NCBI RefSeq assembly: GCF_015693305.1 | Contig: NZ_CP065138.1 | Coordinates: 868,001-932,000, forward strand | DNA from: Sphingobium sp. Cam5-1 | Lineage (GTDB): Bacteria; Pseudomonadota; Alphaproteobacteria; Sphingomonadales; Sphingomonadaceae | DNA: 64,000 nt | Direction of reading: 5' to 3' | Shown here: piece by piece, positions 55,634-64,000 of the stretch | Layout: the number at the start of each line of letters is the position of its first letter | Numbering within the stretch: position 1 is the first letter of the stretch | Program-made: the position numbers and the translations under genes | Notes under the pieces: model-generated | Database searches by the model: none | Seen by the model: only the letters and a program-made list of their open reading frames with translations | What the model was told of the DNA's origin: nothing

Positions 55634-58309
55634 ATGAGCACGACCGCGACGCGTTATGTCTATCGTTTCGGCGGCGGCGTCGATGATGGTGGCAAGGGTA
55701 ACAAGAATCTCCTCGGCGGCAAGGGCGCCAATCTGGACGGCATGGCCGCCATCGGCTTGCCTGTGCCTCCGGGTTTCACCATCACGACCGAGATGTGCAC
55801 CCGCTATTATGAGGATGGCGGCGTATTCCCGGATAGCCTGAAGGCGGAAGTCGCCAACGGCATCGCCCATATCGAGGGTGTGACGGGGAAGAAGTTCGGC
55901 GACGCGGCCGACCCGTTGCTCGTATCCGTCCGTTCCGGCGCGCGCATTTCCATGCCCGGGATGATGGACACGGTCCTCAACCTCGGCCTCAACGACGAAA
56001 CCGTGGTGGGCCTCGCCACCGCGAGCGGCGACGAGCGGTTCGCCTGGGACAGCTATCGCCGCTTCATCCAGATGTATTCCGACGTGGTTCTCGAACTCGA
56101 CCACGGTGCGTTCGAGGAAGCCCTCGAAATCGCCAAGGAAGATCAGGGCTACACGCTCGATACGCAAATGACCGCCGACGACTGGAAGGCGCTCGTTGCC
56201 GAGTATAAGGCCCTTGTTTCAAAGCTCTGGAACAAGCCTTTCCCGCAGGACGTGAACGACCAGCTCTGGGGAGCGATCAGCGCCGTGTTCGGCAGCTGGC
56301 AGGCCGACCGCGCCAAGGTCTATCGCCGCCTGAACTCAATCCCGCACGATTGGGGCACCGCCGTCAACGTCCAGGCGATGGTGTTCGGCAATATGGGCGA
56401 TACCTCGGCCACCGGCGTCGCCTTCACCCGCGACCCCGCAACCGGCGAGAACGCCTACTATGGCGAGTACCTCATCAATGCTCAGGGCGAAGACGTGGTC
56501 GCGGGCATCCGCACCCCGCAGTACCTGACCAAGCAGGCGCGCGAGCGGGCAGGGGCCAAGCCGCTGTCGATGGAAGAGGCGATGCCGGAAACCTATGCCG
56601 AACTGGCGCGGGTGTTCCAGATTCTCGAAACCCATTATCGCGACATGCAGGACATCGAATTCACGGTGCAGCAGGGCAAGCTCTGGATGCTCCAGACCCG
56701 CTCGGGCAAGCGCACCGCCAAGGCCGCGCTCAAGATCGCGGTCGATATGGCAACCGAGGGCCTGATCACCGAGGAAGAAGCCGTCGCCCGCGTCGATCCC
56801 GCCGCGCTCGATCAGCTTCTGCACCCGACTCTAGATCCCAAGGCGCCGCGTGACGTGCTGACCAAGGGCCTGCCCGCCTCGCCGGGCGCCGCTTCGGGCG
56901 CGATCGTGTTCGATGCCGACACAGCCGAGCGCCGCAACGAGCTGGGCGATTCCGTCATCCTCGTCCGCGTCGAAACCAGCCCTGAAGACATTCACGGCAT
57001 GCACGCCGCCAAGGGCATCCTGACCGCGCGTGGCGGCATGACGTCACACGCCGCCGTGGTAGCGCGCGGCATGGGCCGTCCCTGCGTTTCCGGCGCGGGC
57101 AGTCTGTCGATCGACAACGCCGCCAAGACGCTCCGCATCGAAGGCCGCACCCTCAAGGAAGGCGACATCCTCACCATCGATGGCTCGACCGGCGAGGTGA
57201 TGGCGGGCGAAGTCCCGACCGTGCAGCCCGAACTGGCGGGCGATTTCGGCGTCCTGATGGCCTGGGCCGACAAGGTCCGCCGCTTGCGTGTCCGCGCCAA
57301 CGCCGAAACCCCGCAGGACTGCCAGGTCGCGCGTGAGTTCGGCGCGGAGGGCGTCGGCCTCTGTCGCACTGAACATATGTTCTTCGACGCAGCCCGCATC
57401 ACCGCGGTCCGCGAGATGATCCTCGCTGACAGCGAAAAGGGCCGCCGCGTCGCCCTCGACAAGCTGCTCCCGGAACAGCGCGACGACTTCGCGCAGATCT
57501 TCATGGTCATGGCGGGCCTGCCCGTCACCATCCGCCTGCTCGATCCGCCGCTTCACGAATTCCTGCCGCATGGCGAAGCGGAGTTCGAGGAAGTGGCCAA
57601 GGCCGCAGGCGTGGGTGTGGACGCGCTCAAGCGCCGCGCCGCCGAACTGCATGAGTTCAACCCAATGCTCGGCCATCGTGGTTGCCGTCTGGGCGTCACC
57701 TATCCCGAAATCTACGAGATGCAGGCTCGCGCCATCTTCGAGGCGGCGCTGCTCGTTAAGCAGCGCAGCGGCGAGGCGCCGATCCCGGAAATCATGATCC
57801 CGCTCGTTGCGACCAAGAAAGAGCTGGAACTGATGAAGGCGATCGTCGATCGCGTCGCCAGCGAAGTCTTCGCCGAGCAGGGCGCTTCGGTCGAATATCT
57901 CGTCGGCACCATGATCGAACTGCCACGCGCTGCGCTGAAAGCAGGTGAGATTGCCGAGGTGGGCGAATTCTTCTCATTCGGCACCAATGACCTGACGCAG
58001 ACCACCATCGGCATCAGCCGTGACGATGCAGGCCGGTTCCTGACGCAATATGTGGATAAGGGCATCTTCGCCCGCGATCCGTTCGTCAGCATCGATGTGG
58101 AGGGCGTGGGCCAGCTTATCGAGCTAGCCGCCGAACGCGGCCGCGCGACCCGCCCGGGGATCAAACTCGGCATCTGCGGCGAACATGGCGGCGATCCGGC
58201 CTCGATCGCCTTCTGCGAGGCTACAGGCCTGGATTATGTCTCCGCCTCCCCCTATCGCGTACCGATTGCCCGCTTGGCCGCCGCTCAGGCCGCATTGGCG
58301 AAGAAGTAA
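55634..58309 (+). CDS. ppdK: Pyruvate, phosphate dikinase
   Basis: Interconverts pyruvate + ATP + Pi and phosphoenolpyruvate + AMP + PPi; gluconeogenic or glycolytic by direction. About 891 aa with the three-domain order: nucleotide-binding N-terminus (YRFGGGVDDGGKGNKNLLGG, KGANLDGMAAIGLPVPPGF), phospho-His domain GGMTSHAAVVARGMGRPCVSG and the PEP-binding barrel (GLCRTEHMFF, PLHEFLPHGEAEFEEVAKAA, GICGEHGGDPASIAFCE, with catalytic Cys). ATG at 55634 fits the family N-terminus (RYVYRFGGG); an upstream ATG at 55610 adds eight residues and has a weak site. Confidence 0.97.
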   Translation: MSTTATRYVYRFGGGVDDGGKGNKNLLGGKGANLDGMAAIGLPVPPGFTITTEMCTRYYEDGGVFPDSLKAEVANGIAHIEGVTGKKFGDAADPLLVSVRSGARISMPGMMDTVLNLGLNDETVVGLATASGDERFAWDSYRRFIQMYSDVVLELDHGAFEEALEIAKEDQGYTLDTQMTADDWKALVAEYKALVSKLWNKPFPQDVNDQLWGAISAVFGSWQADRAKVYRRLNSIPHDWGTAVNVQAMVFGNMGDTSATGVAFTRDPATGENAYYGEYLINAQGEDVVAGIRTPQYLTKQARERAGAKPLSMEEAMPETYAELARVFQILETHYRDMQDIEFTVQQGKLWMLQTRSGKRTAKAALKIAVDMATEGLITEEEAVARVDPAALDQLLHPTLDPKAPRDVLTKGLPASPGAASGAIVFDADTAERRNELGDSVILVRVETSPEDIHGMHAAKGILTARGGMTSHAAVVARGMGRPCVSGAGSLSIDNAAKTLRIEGRTLKEGDILTIDGSTGEVMAGEVPTVQPELAGDFGVLMAWADKVRRLRVRANAETPQDCQVAREFGAEGVGLCRTEHMFFDAARITAVREMILADSEKGRRVALDKLLPEQRDDFAQIFMVMAGLPVTIRLLDPPLHEFLPHGEAEFEEVAKAAGVGVDALKRRAAELHEFNPMLGHRGCRLGVTYPEIYEMQARAIFEAALLVKQRSGEAPIPEIMIPLVATKKELELMKAIVDRVASEVFAEQGASVEYLVGTMIELPRAALKAGEIAEVGEFFSFGTNDLTQTTIGISRDDAGRFLTQYVDKGIFARDPFVSIDVEGVGQLIELAAERGRATRPGIKLGICGEHGGDPASIAFCEATGLDYVSASPYRVPIARLAAAQAALAKK

Positions 58310-58317
58310 GGCTTCCA

Positions 58318-58343
58318 GCCCCTCCCGCAACCGTGGGAGGGGC
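58318..58343. terminator. Bidirectional hairpin between ppdK and the HhH protein gene
   Basis: GCCCCTCCC-N8-GGGAGGGGC, a perfect 9-bp stem between convergent genes. It resembles the repeat core of the Wzx and glyS elements, so it may be a repeat adopted as a terminator. No U tract on either side. Confidence 0.5.
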
Positions 58344-58355
58344 ACCCGGATCTTA

Positions 58356-58802
58356 TTAAACCTCCAGGTAGCGCCGCTCATGCTCGCGCACCTTGCCCGC
58401 TTCGAGCAGCCGCGCCTGCAGGCGCCATTCCTCGCGTTCGATGGTCCCCGGCTCCCGCCCCAGCCTTGATTCCAGCGCAGCCTGCTCCTCACGGTCAATC
58501 GATCCAAGCTGCGCATAGCTGTGATAGCCCGCAGCCTCCAACTCAGCAGCGTCTTTTGCCGAAATTCCCCTGATCCGCGTCAGGTCATTTCGTTCGCCGC
58601 GAATATCTCCAGCTACCGTTCTACGGTCAGAAGCAACGGCTGCGAGCCGCGCATCGCGCTCCTTGATCGTTTCGCGATGAGCCAACCTCTCGTCACGCCA
58701 CAGCCGCTTATATTTTCCACGGCCGCTGATCATCAGGCCGATCACCAATCCAATAGCCAGCGCGATCACGAGCAGCGAAATCTCGTTCAAAGTGAAAGCC
58801 AT
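58356..58802 (-). CDS. Membrane-anchored protein with helix-hairpin-helix-like domain
   Basis: 148 aa: N-terminal membrane segment (LLVIALAIGLVIGLMISGRG), a charged coiled region (RETIKERDARLAAVASDRRT) and a C-terminal HhH-like unit (LTRIRGISAKDAAELEAAGYHSY with AQLGSID) as in predicted flap-endonuclease-like and NADH-dehydrogenase-fused HhH proteins. ATG at 58802 (MAFTLNEI); an upstream extension is rejected as GC-shadow. Function unknown; DNA binding at the membrane is a possibility. Confidence 0.82.
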   Translation of the reverse strand: MAFTLNEISLLVIALAIGLVIGLMISGRGKYKRLWRDERLAHRETIKERDARLAAVASDRRTVAGDIRGERNDLTRIRGISAKDAAELEAAGYHSYAQLGSIDREEQAALESRLGREPGTIEREEWRLQARLLEAGKVREHERRYLEV

Positions 58803-58943
58803 GCTTCGCCTCCTTGCCCCTGTTCGCAACGTGCCAGCGCTGCAAAAAGTTGCGCTGGCGAAACTGCCGAGCGGAGGCCGTAAAAAAACTGAAAAAAGGG
58901 GGTTGCCCAATCTCCCGCCCCCCTCTATCTGCCGCTCCACAAC

Positions 58944-59020
58944 GCGCCCGTAGCTCAGCTGGATAGAGCATCAGACTACGAATCTGAGGGTCGGACGTTC
59001 GAATCGTTCCGGGCGCACCA
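58944..59020 (+). tRNA. tRNA-Arg (anticodon ACG), CCA encoded
   Basis: 77 bases. Acceptor GCGCCCG pairs with CGGGCGC, anticodon stem-loop CAGACTACGAATCTG holds ACG, T arm has GTTCGAATC, CCA encoded. No integrase or attachment-site duplication is seen after the 3' end. Confidence 0.96.
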
Positions 59021-59162
59021 TTTTCTTTTCACGGAAAATCAGCAGCTTATCAGATGCTCCTCTGAGAGCATTATAGCTGATCCTGTTTGCGTGATTTCAG
59101 ATCATCCAGGGATTTTGCAGACCCGAGAATATCCAGCGCTAGTTGAGCGCGATCGCGATCTT

Positions 59163-60617
59163 TCAGCCGCAGTTGGCAATCCTGATCATCGCATCGATAT
59201 CAACATGTCGTTCCAGTTGTTCTGCAATGTCGTCCAGCGCCCGATCGACCGATGCGGAATAATCCACGCCTTCAGAATGAACGCCGATCGCGGCCATTAA
59301 TCCGGCGCGAGCGTCTGTGCTGGCAAACAGGCCATGGACGTAGGTGCCGGATACAAGGCCATCGACGCTGATCGCGCCATCTACCCGTCCGTCGTCCAAT
59401 CGAGCGAAGGGACGCGCGCAGTCCGGCCCATCGGTTGAACCCAGATGCATTTCATACCCATGGAAACTCTGCGCCCAGGCCGTGCCTGACACTCTCTCCA
59501 GCGATTTTGTCCCCGTCAGACGCGTTTCGATGTCGAGCAGACCCAGTCCTTCGATGCTGCCGGGTTCACCCTCAATTCCATCCGGATCAGAAATGCGCTT
59601 GCCAAGAATCTGATAACCACCGCAAATTCCCAGTATAGGCTTGCCCTGACGATGATGCGAAAGGATGTCGATGTCCCATCCTTCTGCTCGCATTGCGTGC
59701 AGGTCGGCGATCGTCGCTTTGGAACCCGGCAGGATGATCAGGCTGGCTTCGGCCGGTATGGGCTGGCCGGGCGGCACCATAACCAGCGCCACGTCGGGTT
59801 CCAGCTTGAACGGATCAAGATCATCGAAATTCGCGATGCGGGGCAGGATAGGGCAGGCGATGACGATGCGCTTGCCATCCGGGCCGCTTGCCCGTTCCAG
59901 CACGACCGCATCCTCGCTGGGCAGCCGGGCGGTAGCGACAAGCCATGGCACCACGCCAAAGCCGCGCCAGCCCGATAATTGCTCGATCTGCCGATAACCG
60001 TCTTCGAACAGGGCCGGGTCGCCCCGGAACTTGTTGATCAGGAACCCCCGTATCATCGCCGCATCCGCCGGATCGATGACAGCCTTCGTGCCTGCGATCG
60101 CCGCGATCACGCCGCCCCGGTCTATGTCGCCGACCAATATGACCGGCACGTTGGCGGCACGGGCGAATCCCATGTTCGCGATGTCCCCGGCCCGCAGGTT
60201 GATTTCCGCTGGAGAGCCAGCGCCCTCGACCACGACGATGTCGCATTGCTGCTTCAGCCGGTCATAGCTTGCCAACACCGCGTCCAATAGTTCGGCACGA
60301 GCTGTCCGGAAGTTACCGGGGTTCAGCGCGCCGCGAACCTTCCCATGGACCACCAGCTGCGATGTACGATCCGCCTGCGGCTTCAGCAGTACGGGGTTCA
60401 TGTCGCTGTGCGGCTCTACGCCAGCGGCCAGCGCCTGTAGAGCCTGCGCCCTGCCAATCTCTCCGCCATCGATGGTGACGGCGGCGTTGTTGGACATATT
60501 CTGCGGCTTGAACGGGCGCACCCCGTAGCCCCGGCGCACCAGCGCCCGGCACAATCCGGCGACGAGCACCGACTTTCCAACGTCGGACCCTGTTCCCTGA
60601 AGCATGATGGCGGCCAT
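59163..60617 (-). CDS. cobQ: Cobyric acid synthase
   Basis: Amidates cobyrinic acid a,c-diamide derivatives at four positions with glutamine and ATP in cobalamin synthesis. 484 aa. P-loop-like N-terminus AIMLQGTGSDVGKSVLVAGL, then KPQNMSNNAAVT, VVVEGAGSPAEINLRAGDIA; C-terminal class I glutaminase domain with GICGGYQILGKRISDPDG (nucleophile Cys) and catalytic His in SGTYVHGLFA. ATG at 60617. Isolated from other cob genes in this window; downstream of tRNA-Arg. No cobalamin riboswitch was recognised. Confidence 0.96.
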   Translation of the reverse strand: MAAIMLQGTGSDVGKSVLVAGLCRALVRRGYGVRPFKPQNMSNNAAVTIDGGEIGRAQALQALAAGVEPHSDMNPVLLKPQADRTSQLVVHGKVRGALNPGNFRTARAELLDAVLASYDRLKQQCDIVVVEGAGSPAEINLRAGDIANMGFARAANVPVILVGDIDRGGVIAAIAGTKAVIDPADAAMIRGFLINKFRGDPALFEDGYRQIEQLSGWRGFGVVPWLVATARLPSEDAVVLERASGPDGKRIVIACPILPRIANFDDLDPFKLEPDVALVMVPPGQPIPAEASLIILPGSKATIADLHAMRAEGWDIDILSHHRQGKPILGICGGYQILGKRISDPDGIEGEPGSIEGLGLLDIETRLTGTKSLERVSGTAWAQSFHGYEMHLGSTDGPDCARPFARLDDGRVDGAISVDGLVSGTYVHGLFASTDARAGLMAAIGVHSEGVDYSASVDRALDDIAEQLERHVDIDAMIRIANCG

Positions 60618-60678
60618 GACGCCGCTCCTGCATGGCTGTCCGTTGCCGGTCAACCGCCGCTTTGCGGAAGGCAGTTAT

Positions 60679-60900
60679 TCAGAAGATCAGGCGGCGCCGC
60701 ATCTCGACGGCATCGATGATCATTCCGCCTGCCATGAAGACCGATCCGGTGCATGCCAGGGCAAGCAATTGCCCGCCAAAACCGGGATATTGCTGAAGAT
60801 AGACGACGCCGCGTTCGGTGGCGCCCAGCGCGAGCGCATAGATGATCAGAAATGCCTCGAATTTCGTCTTGATCGTGAAGAGGCGCTTGATCCGTTTCAT
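60679..60900 (-). CDS. Small two-segment membrane protein
   Basis: 73 aa: basic N-terminus MKRIKRLFTIKTKFEAFLII followed by two hydrophobic segments (about 14-30 and 44-64) and a short basic tail EMRRRLIF. No family recognised. Sits between astB and cobQ in the same direction; positive-inside charge and codon use suggest a real gene. Confidence 0.68.
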   Translation of the reverse strand: MKRIKRLFTIKTKFEAFLIIYALALGATERGVVYLQQYPGFGGQLLALACTGSVFMAGGMIIDAVEMRRRLIF

Positions 60901-60925
60901 GGTCCCACTCGAGCTGCGACCTGCT

Positions 60926-62185
60926 CTAGGGAATTAAGTCGCCCGAAAGCTGCAAATGGTCAACAAGCATTAACCACGATTGTTCGATCTGGGCGATCAG
61001 CCGGGTGTCGGCCAGATCGGCAGGCACGATCCGCTCAGGCCAATAGCGCTCGACTATGCTGGCGATCTCATCCAACCTGGCCTCGTTCACCAAGAACCGG
61101 GGATCGACGTTGGCGGGATCAGCCACGACCCTCAGCCTCAGACAGGCCGGGCCACCCCCATTCGCCATGGATTGCCGCACATTCACGGTGATCAACTCGC
61201 GAATGGGGCCGTTGCCCGCAACCAGCTTTTCCAGCCAGCTCCAGACACTGGCAACCCCCTTGGCCTCGGCAGGCAGGATCAGCGCCATGCCGCCATCCGG
61301 CAGTGTCACCAATTGCGCGTTGAACAGATAGCTTTGGATGGCATCGGCCAAACTAACGGCCGCCGCCGGCACCTCGATGATCTGGAGTGCGGGTAACGTC
61401 GCGCGCAGTTGATCGTAGAATCGCGCCTTGTCGGCAAAGGCCTGCTCATGGGCGAAAAGCACGGTCTCGTTGGCGACGGCCACGACGTCATTGTGGAAGG
61501 CGCCAGCCGCTATGGCCTCCTCAGACTGCATGACGAACAATGTGCGTGCCGGATCAAGGCCATGGAGCCGTGCTATGGCTTTGCTAGCCTCCACATGCTG
61601 TCGGGCGGGGTAGGGGCCGCCGGATTGGCCATAGACGAATATCTCGACGCCCTGATCCGCATGGCTGTCACACAGTCGCATGTGATTGGCTGCGCCTTCG
61701 TCGCCATATGGCGCGGGGATAGGGGGATGTATCGCAAAGGCATCCTTGTCGGAAAATGCGATCTGCAACTGGGCCAGCGTTTGTTGCCATTCATGGCTTC
61801 GATGCGGCATGGTGACGAGGTTGGCGATCGTCAGGTGCGTGCGTCGGTCGGCCGTATCGGGGCCGGGCGACACGGTCGCCGCATTCGCCGCCCACATGGA
61901 GGAAGCGGACATCGCGGCTGCCCGGATATGGGGCTCAGCCTCGCCGATATTTGTACCCAACGCGCTTAGCCATCGGCCGTCCGGCCGCCACTGGGGCAGG
62001 AATATCCCCTGTACCAGTCCCAGGCGCAGGTTCGCGCGCATCTTCTCGATGCCCTCCAGCGCTGCGGCCCGCGGATATGAGGCCGTGCCAGCGCTGCCCG
62101 CCGATGCCAGGTTTCCCAAGCTAAGCCCCGCATAATTGTGGCTCGGCCCGATCAAGCCGTCGAAGTTGATTTCCCTGACCGTCAT
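60926..62185 (-). CDS. astB: N-succinylarginine dihydrolase
   Basis: Second step of the arginine succinyltransferase pathway: N2-succinylarginine to succinylornithine + 2 NH3 + CO2. 419 aa. Signatures EINFDGLIGPSHNYAGLSLG, HIRAAAMSASSMWAANAATV, EGAFHNDVVAVANETVLF-like AGAFHNDVVAVANETVLFAH, and ANGGGPACLRLRVV (Cys). ATG overlaps the astA stop (ATGA). Confidence 0.96.
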   Translation of the reverse strand: MTVREINFDGLIGPSHNYAGLSLGNLASAGSAGTASYPRAAALEGIEKMRANLRLGLVQGIFLPQWRPDGRWLSALGTNIGEAEPHIRAAAMSASSMWAANAATVSPGPDTADRRTHLTIANLVTMPHRSHEWQQTLAQLQIAFSDKDAFAIHPPIPAPYGDEGAANHMRLCDSHADQGVEIFVYGQSGGPYPARQHVEASKAIARLHGLDPARTLFVMQSEEAIAAGAFHNDVVAVANETVLFAHEQAFADKARFYDQLRATLPALQIIEVPAAAVSLADAIQSYLFNAQLVTLPDGGMALILPAEAKGVASVWSWLEKLVAGNGPIRELITVNVRQSMANGGGPACLRLRVVADPANVDPRFLVNEARLDEIASIVERYWPERIVPADLADTRLIAQIEQSWLMLVDHLQLSGDLIP

Positions 62186-63198
62186 GCGCGGGCCACCATG
62201 GTAAATTGCTGCCCCGGTTCCAGTCCCAACCGTTCGGCGCTTTGCCGGTCAAGCGACAGCTTGTCGCCGTCTCCCTTCACCATTGCATATGTGCAACGAA
62301 AATTCGCGCGCTCTCCGGTGGCTACCAGCTGTCTTTCTCCTCCACCGTCATGAACGGCGGACAGGATCATATCCTGTGCATGGGAAATGGTTTGCAGTGC
62401 GTCTATCTGTCCCACCATCGTCGGGCCGCCGTCGAAGATGTCGATATAGCCGGGATTCGTAAAACCTTCCGTCTCCAGCATCCGCATGGCAGCCCGGCCA
62501 TTGGGATGAGGCAGGCCGATCACCGCCTTTGCGCTGTCGCTCAGCATGGCGGTGTAGATCGGCGTCTTGGGCATCAGGTCCGCGATGAACTGGTTGCCAT
62601 GGATCGCATTGAATTCATCCGCTTCCTGAAATGTCATGCCGAAGAAGCGCCCCGCGAGCCCGTCCCAGAAAGGCGAGGCTCCCGCCTCATCGATCACGCC
62701 ACGCAGCTCGGCGATCACCCGGTCTCCGAACCGTTCGCGATGACTGCGGATATAGAGATATCGGCTGCGGGCGAGCAGCAGGCCCAGGCCCTCGGCGCGC
62801 TCCCGCGGATGCAGAAAGAGGCCGCCGACCTCCGTCGAGCCTTCCAGATCAGTGACGAGCGACAGCATCTCCGCCCGGAATGTGCGGGACAATTCCTGGC
62901 TATGCTGGGTCAGGACGCCCAGGCGATAGGAATAGAATGGCCAGCTTTGCCCCACCTTGCTGAAGATCTGGCAGGTGCCACGAACCTGCCCTGTGGTGCA
63001 GTTTTCAAGCACCATCAGGATCAGCTCATCCTCTACCCCTCCACTCTCGCGAGCGAGCGCCGTCTCAGTCCGGACCAGCTTCTGCTCCAGCGCCTTCCGA
63101 TCAGCGGGCAGGTTGGTAAATCCGCCCCCCGTTATTTTCGCTAATTCATACAGGGTTTGCAGATCATCCGCCCGCGCAGTCCGCATGACAAAGCTCAA
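62182..63198 (-). CDS. astA: Arginine N-succinyltransferase
   Basis: First step of the AST pathway, succinyl-CoA + L-arginine. 338 aa. Family stretches: LAKITGGGFTNLPADRKALE, GTCQIFSKVGQSWPFYSYRL, LFLHPRERAEGLGLLLARSR and GNQFIADLMPKTPIYTAML. TTG start at 63198, supported by AGGAG eight bases upstream and a TTGA overlap with the preceding stop; the first ATG is at 63186. astC and astD must be elsewhere or beyond the window. Confidence 0.95.
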   Translation of the reverse strand: MSFVMRTARADDLQTLYELAKITGGGFTNLPADRKALEQKLVRTETALARESGGVEDELILMVLENCTTGQVRGTCQIFSKVGQSWPFYSYRLGVLTQHSQELSRTFRAEMLSLVTDLEGSTEVGGLFLHPRERAEGLGLLLARSRYLYIRSHRERFGDRVIAELRGVIDEAGASPFWDGLAGRFFGMTFQEADEFNAIHGNQFIADLMPKTPIYTAMLSDSAKAVIGLPHPNGRAAMRMLETEGFTNPGYIDIFDGGPTMVGQIDALQTISHAQDMILSAVHDGGGERQLVATGERANFRCTYAMVKGDGDKLSLDRQSAERLGLEPGQQFTMVARA

Positions 63199-64000
63199 AC
63201 CATCTTCTCCTGTGGAAACTTGCCCTCCGCAATGCGCAGCAGGGTGAGCGCGGAAAGCCGCGCGCGTTCGGCAAGGCTTTCGACGATCAAATATTCCTCG
63301 TCACTATGAATGGCACCGCCCCGAACGCCCATCGTGTCAACTACAGGCACGCCGCACGCCGCGATGTTGTTACCATCGCAAACGCCCCCTGTGTCCCGCC
63401 AGTTCACGGCCACGCCCAGCTCGGCGCCACATTTCCTGACCAACTGGAAGAGGGCAGCGGCTTTCTCATCGAGAGGTTTAGGCGGTCGGCCAAATCCTCC
63501 ATGAACTTTCAAGCTCACATCATGATCGCGAGCAACCTCCTGGACGGAATGGCTGATGAGTCGCTTCGCGCTCTGCTCAGCCTCCGCAGTTTGAGGCCGG
63601 AAATTCACTCTCAGGATCGCATGGTCGGGCACGACATTGTTGGGAGAGCCGCCATCTATCCGCGCGGGATTGCACGTAAAGCCAGCGCCGCTCCCCGCTT
63701 TCAGTTGGAGGGCGAGATCGGCCGCTGCGAGCACGGCATTGCGGCCTTCTTCCGGGTTGCGCCCGGCGTGGGCGCTGCGGCCACTGACGATGAAGGAGAA
63801 ATTCCCGCTACCCGGCCGCGCACCCGCAAACGTGCCATCGGGAAGCGCCGGTTCATAGGTCAGCGCCGCAACTTTCCCCTTCGCGGCCATCATGAGAAGG
63901 TCTGCCGAAGAAGGACTGCCAACTTCCTCATCACTATTTATGACGACGTCATAGCCGATCCGGGCGGCAGCGGGAGATCCCTCGAACGCTTTGAGTGCCG
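63195..64000 (-). CDS. M20 family metallohydrolase (5' end outside window)
   Basis: Zinc-dependent amidohydrolase/peptidase of the M20 (ArgE/DapE/CPG2) family. From the window edge the frame reads GYDVVINSDEEVGSPSSADL (catalytic and metal Glu pair), then GRSAHAGRNPEEGRNAVLAA (His of the lid domain), VNWRDTGGVCDGNNIAACG (His-less metal-site variant region) and DTMGVRGGAIHSDEEYLIVE with a terminal metal His. At least 268 aa are present. Overlap with astA suggests a role in arginine or succinyl-amino-acid use, but the substrate is unknown. Confidence 0.93.
   Translation of the reverse strand, partial: ALKAFEGSPAAARIGYDVVINSDEEVGSPSSADLLMMAAKGKVAALTYEPALPDGTFAGARPGSGNFSFIVSGRSAHAGRNPEEGRNAVLAAADLALQLKAGSGAGFTCNPARIDGGSPNNVVPDHAILRVNFRPQTAEAEQSAKRLISHSVQEVARDHDVSLKVHGGFGRPPKPLDEKAAALFQLVRKCGAELGVAVNWRDTGGVCDGNNIAACGVPVVDTMGVRGGAIHSDEEYLIVESLAERARLSALTLLRIAEGKFPQEKMV

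Noticed and set aside
58944..59162. tRNA-Arg as an integration site for a mobile island
   Set aside because: No integrase, no direct repeat of the tRNA 3' end, and the following genes (cobQ, ast) look like core genes.
62206..63144. 312-codon frame antisense to astA
   Set aside because: Shadow of astA; no start signal and no domain.

Overview
The window is a gene-dense, high-GC stretch (about 62-64 % by eye) from a sphingomonad-type alphaproteobacterium (Sphingobium/Sphingomonas/Novosphingobium group). The evidence is a ChpT-like phosphotransferase, a glnB-glnA pair, a Wzx/Wzy exopolysaccharide (EPS) locus with sphingan-like gene content, the mreBCD-mrdA-rodA order, tandem TraB/GumN lipoproteins, and an astB-astA-M20 hydrolase cluster. 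I see no phage, transposase, integrase, rRNA or CRISPR array, so this is chromosomal core plus a large polysaccharide region. No database search was run; family calls rest on motifs read by eye.

Layout. 1-6.6 kb: truncated RluC/RluD-type pseudouridine synthase, JAMM protein, ChpT-like protein, FkbM methyltransferase, glnA and glnB (with a candidate sigma54 promoter and tandem NtrC-like sites), map, CinA-N/MoaB-like protein. 6.8-27.5 kb: EPS locus. UDP-glucose dehydrogenase and a secreted GH16 glycanase run rightward. Against them a leftward run of tightly overlapping genes encodes a small tail-anchored protein, the priming sugar transferase, a second related small protein, an outer-membrane barrel, Wza, an AAA ATPase, a Wzz/GumC protein, a degenerate BY-kinase-like protein, WecG-type GT26, Wzx, Wzy, three GT2 enzymes, a GH10 lipoprotein, an acyltransferase and a fourth GT2. 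27.8-33 kb: a second, divergent operon (stand-alone receiver, TPR/YaiO-like outer-membrane protein, membrane-anchored HEAT protein, processive GT2), followed by a second mreB paralogue. 33-35.7 kb: CLC chloride transporter divergent from a MarR regulator, then tRNA-Lys(CTT). 35.8-41.5 kb: rodA, mrdA, mreD, mreC, mreB. 41.7-52 kb: mutL, a small exported protein, MaoC hydratase, DNA glycosylase, ychF, DUF2490, pgm, pth, rplY, two TraB/GumN lipoproteins. 52-58.8 kb: glyQ, glyS (carrying palindromic repeats inside the reading frame), ppdK, an HhH membrane protein. 58.9-64 kb: tRNA-Arg(ACG), cobQ, a small membrane protein, astB, astA and a truncated M20 hydrolase.

How it works together. Pgm (47-48.6 kb) and Ugd supply UDP-glucose and UDP-glucuronate. 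The priming transferase loads Und-PP, up to five glycosyltransferases build the repeat unit, the acyltransferase may acylate it, Wzx and Wzy flip and polymerise it, and Wzz/Wza plus a barrel export it, with GH10 and GH16 enzymes as candidate trimming or release enzymes. The divergent receiver/YaiO/HEAT/GT2 operon looks like a separate synthase-type polysaccharide system. The most interesting leads are this four-gene system with its adjacent second mreB, the pair of paralogous small tail-anchored proteins around the priming transferase, the Walker-A-less BY-kinase next to a separate AAA ATPase, and palindromic repeats translated inside glyS and at the N-terminus of Wzx.
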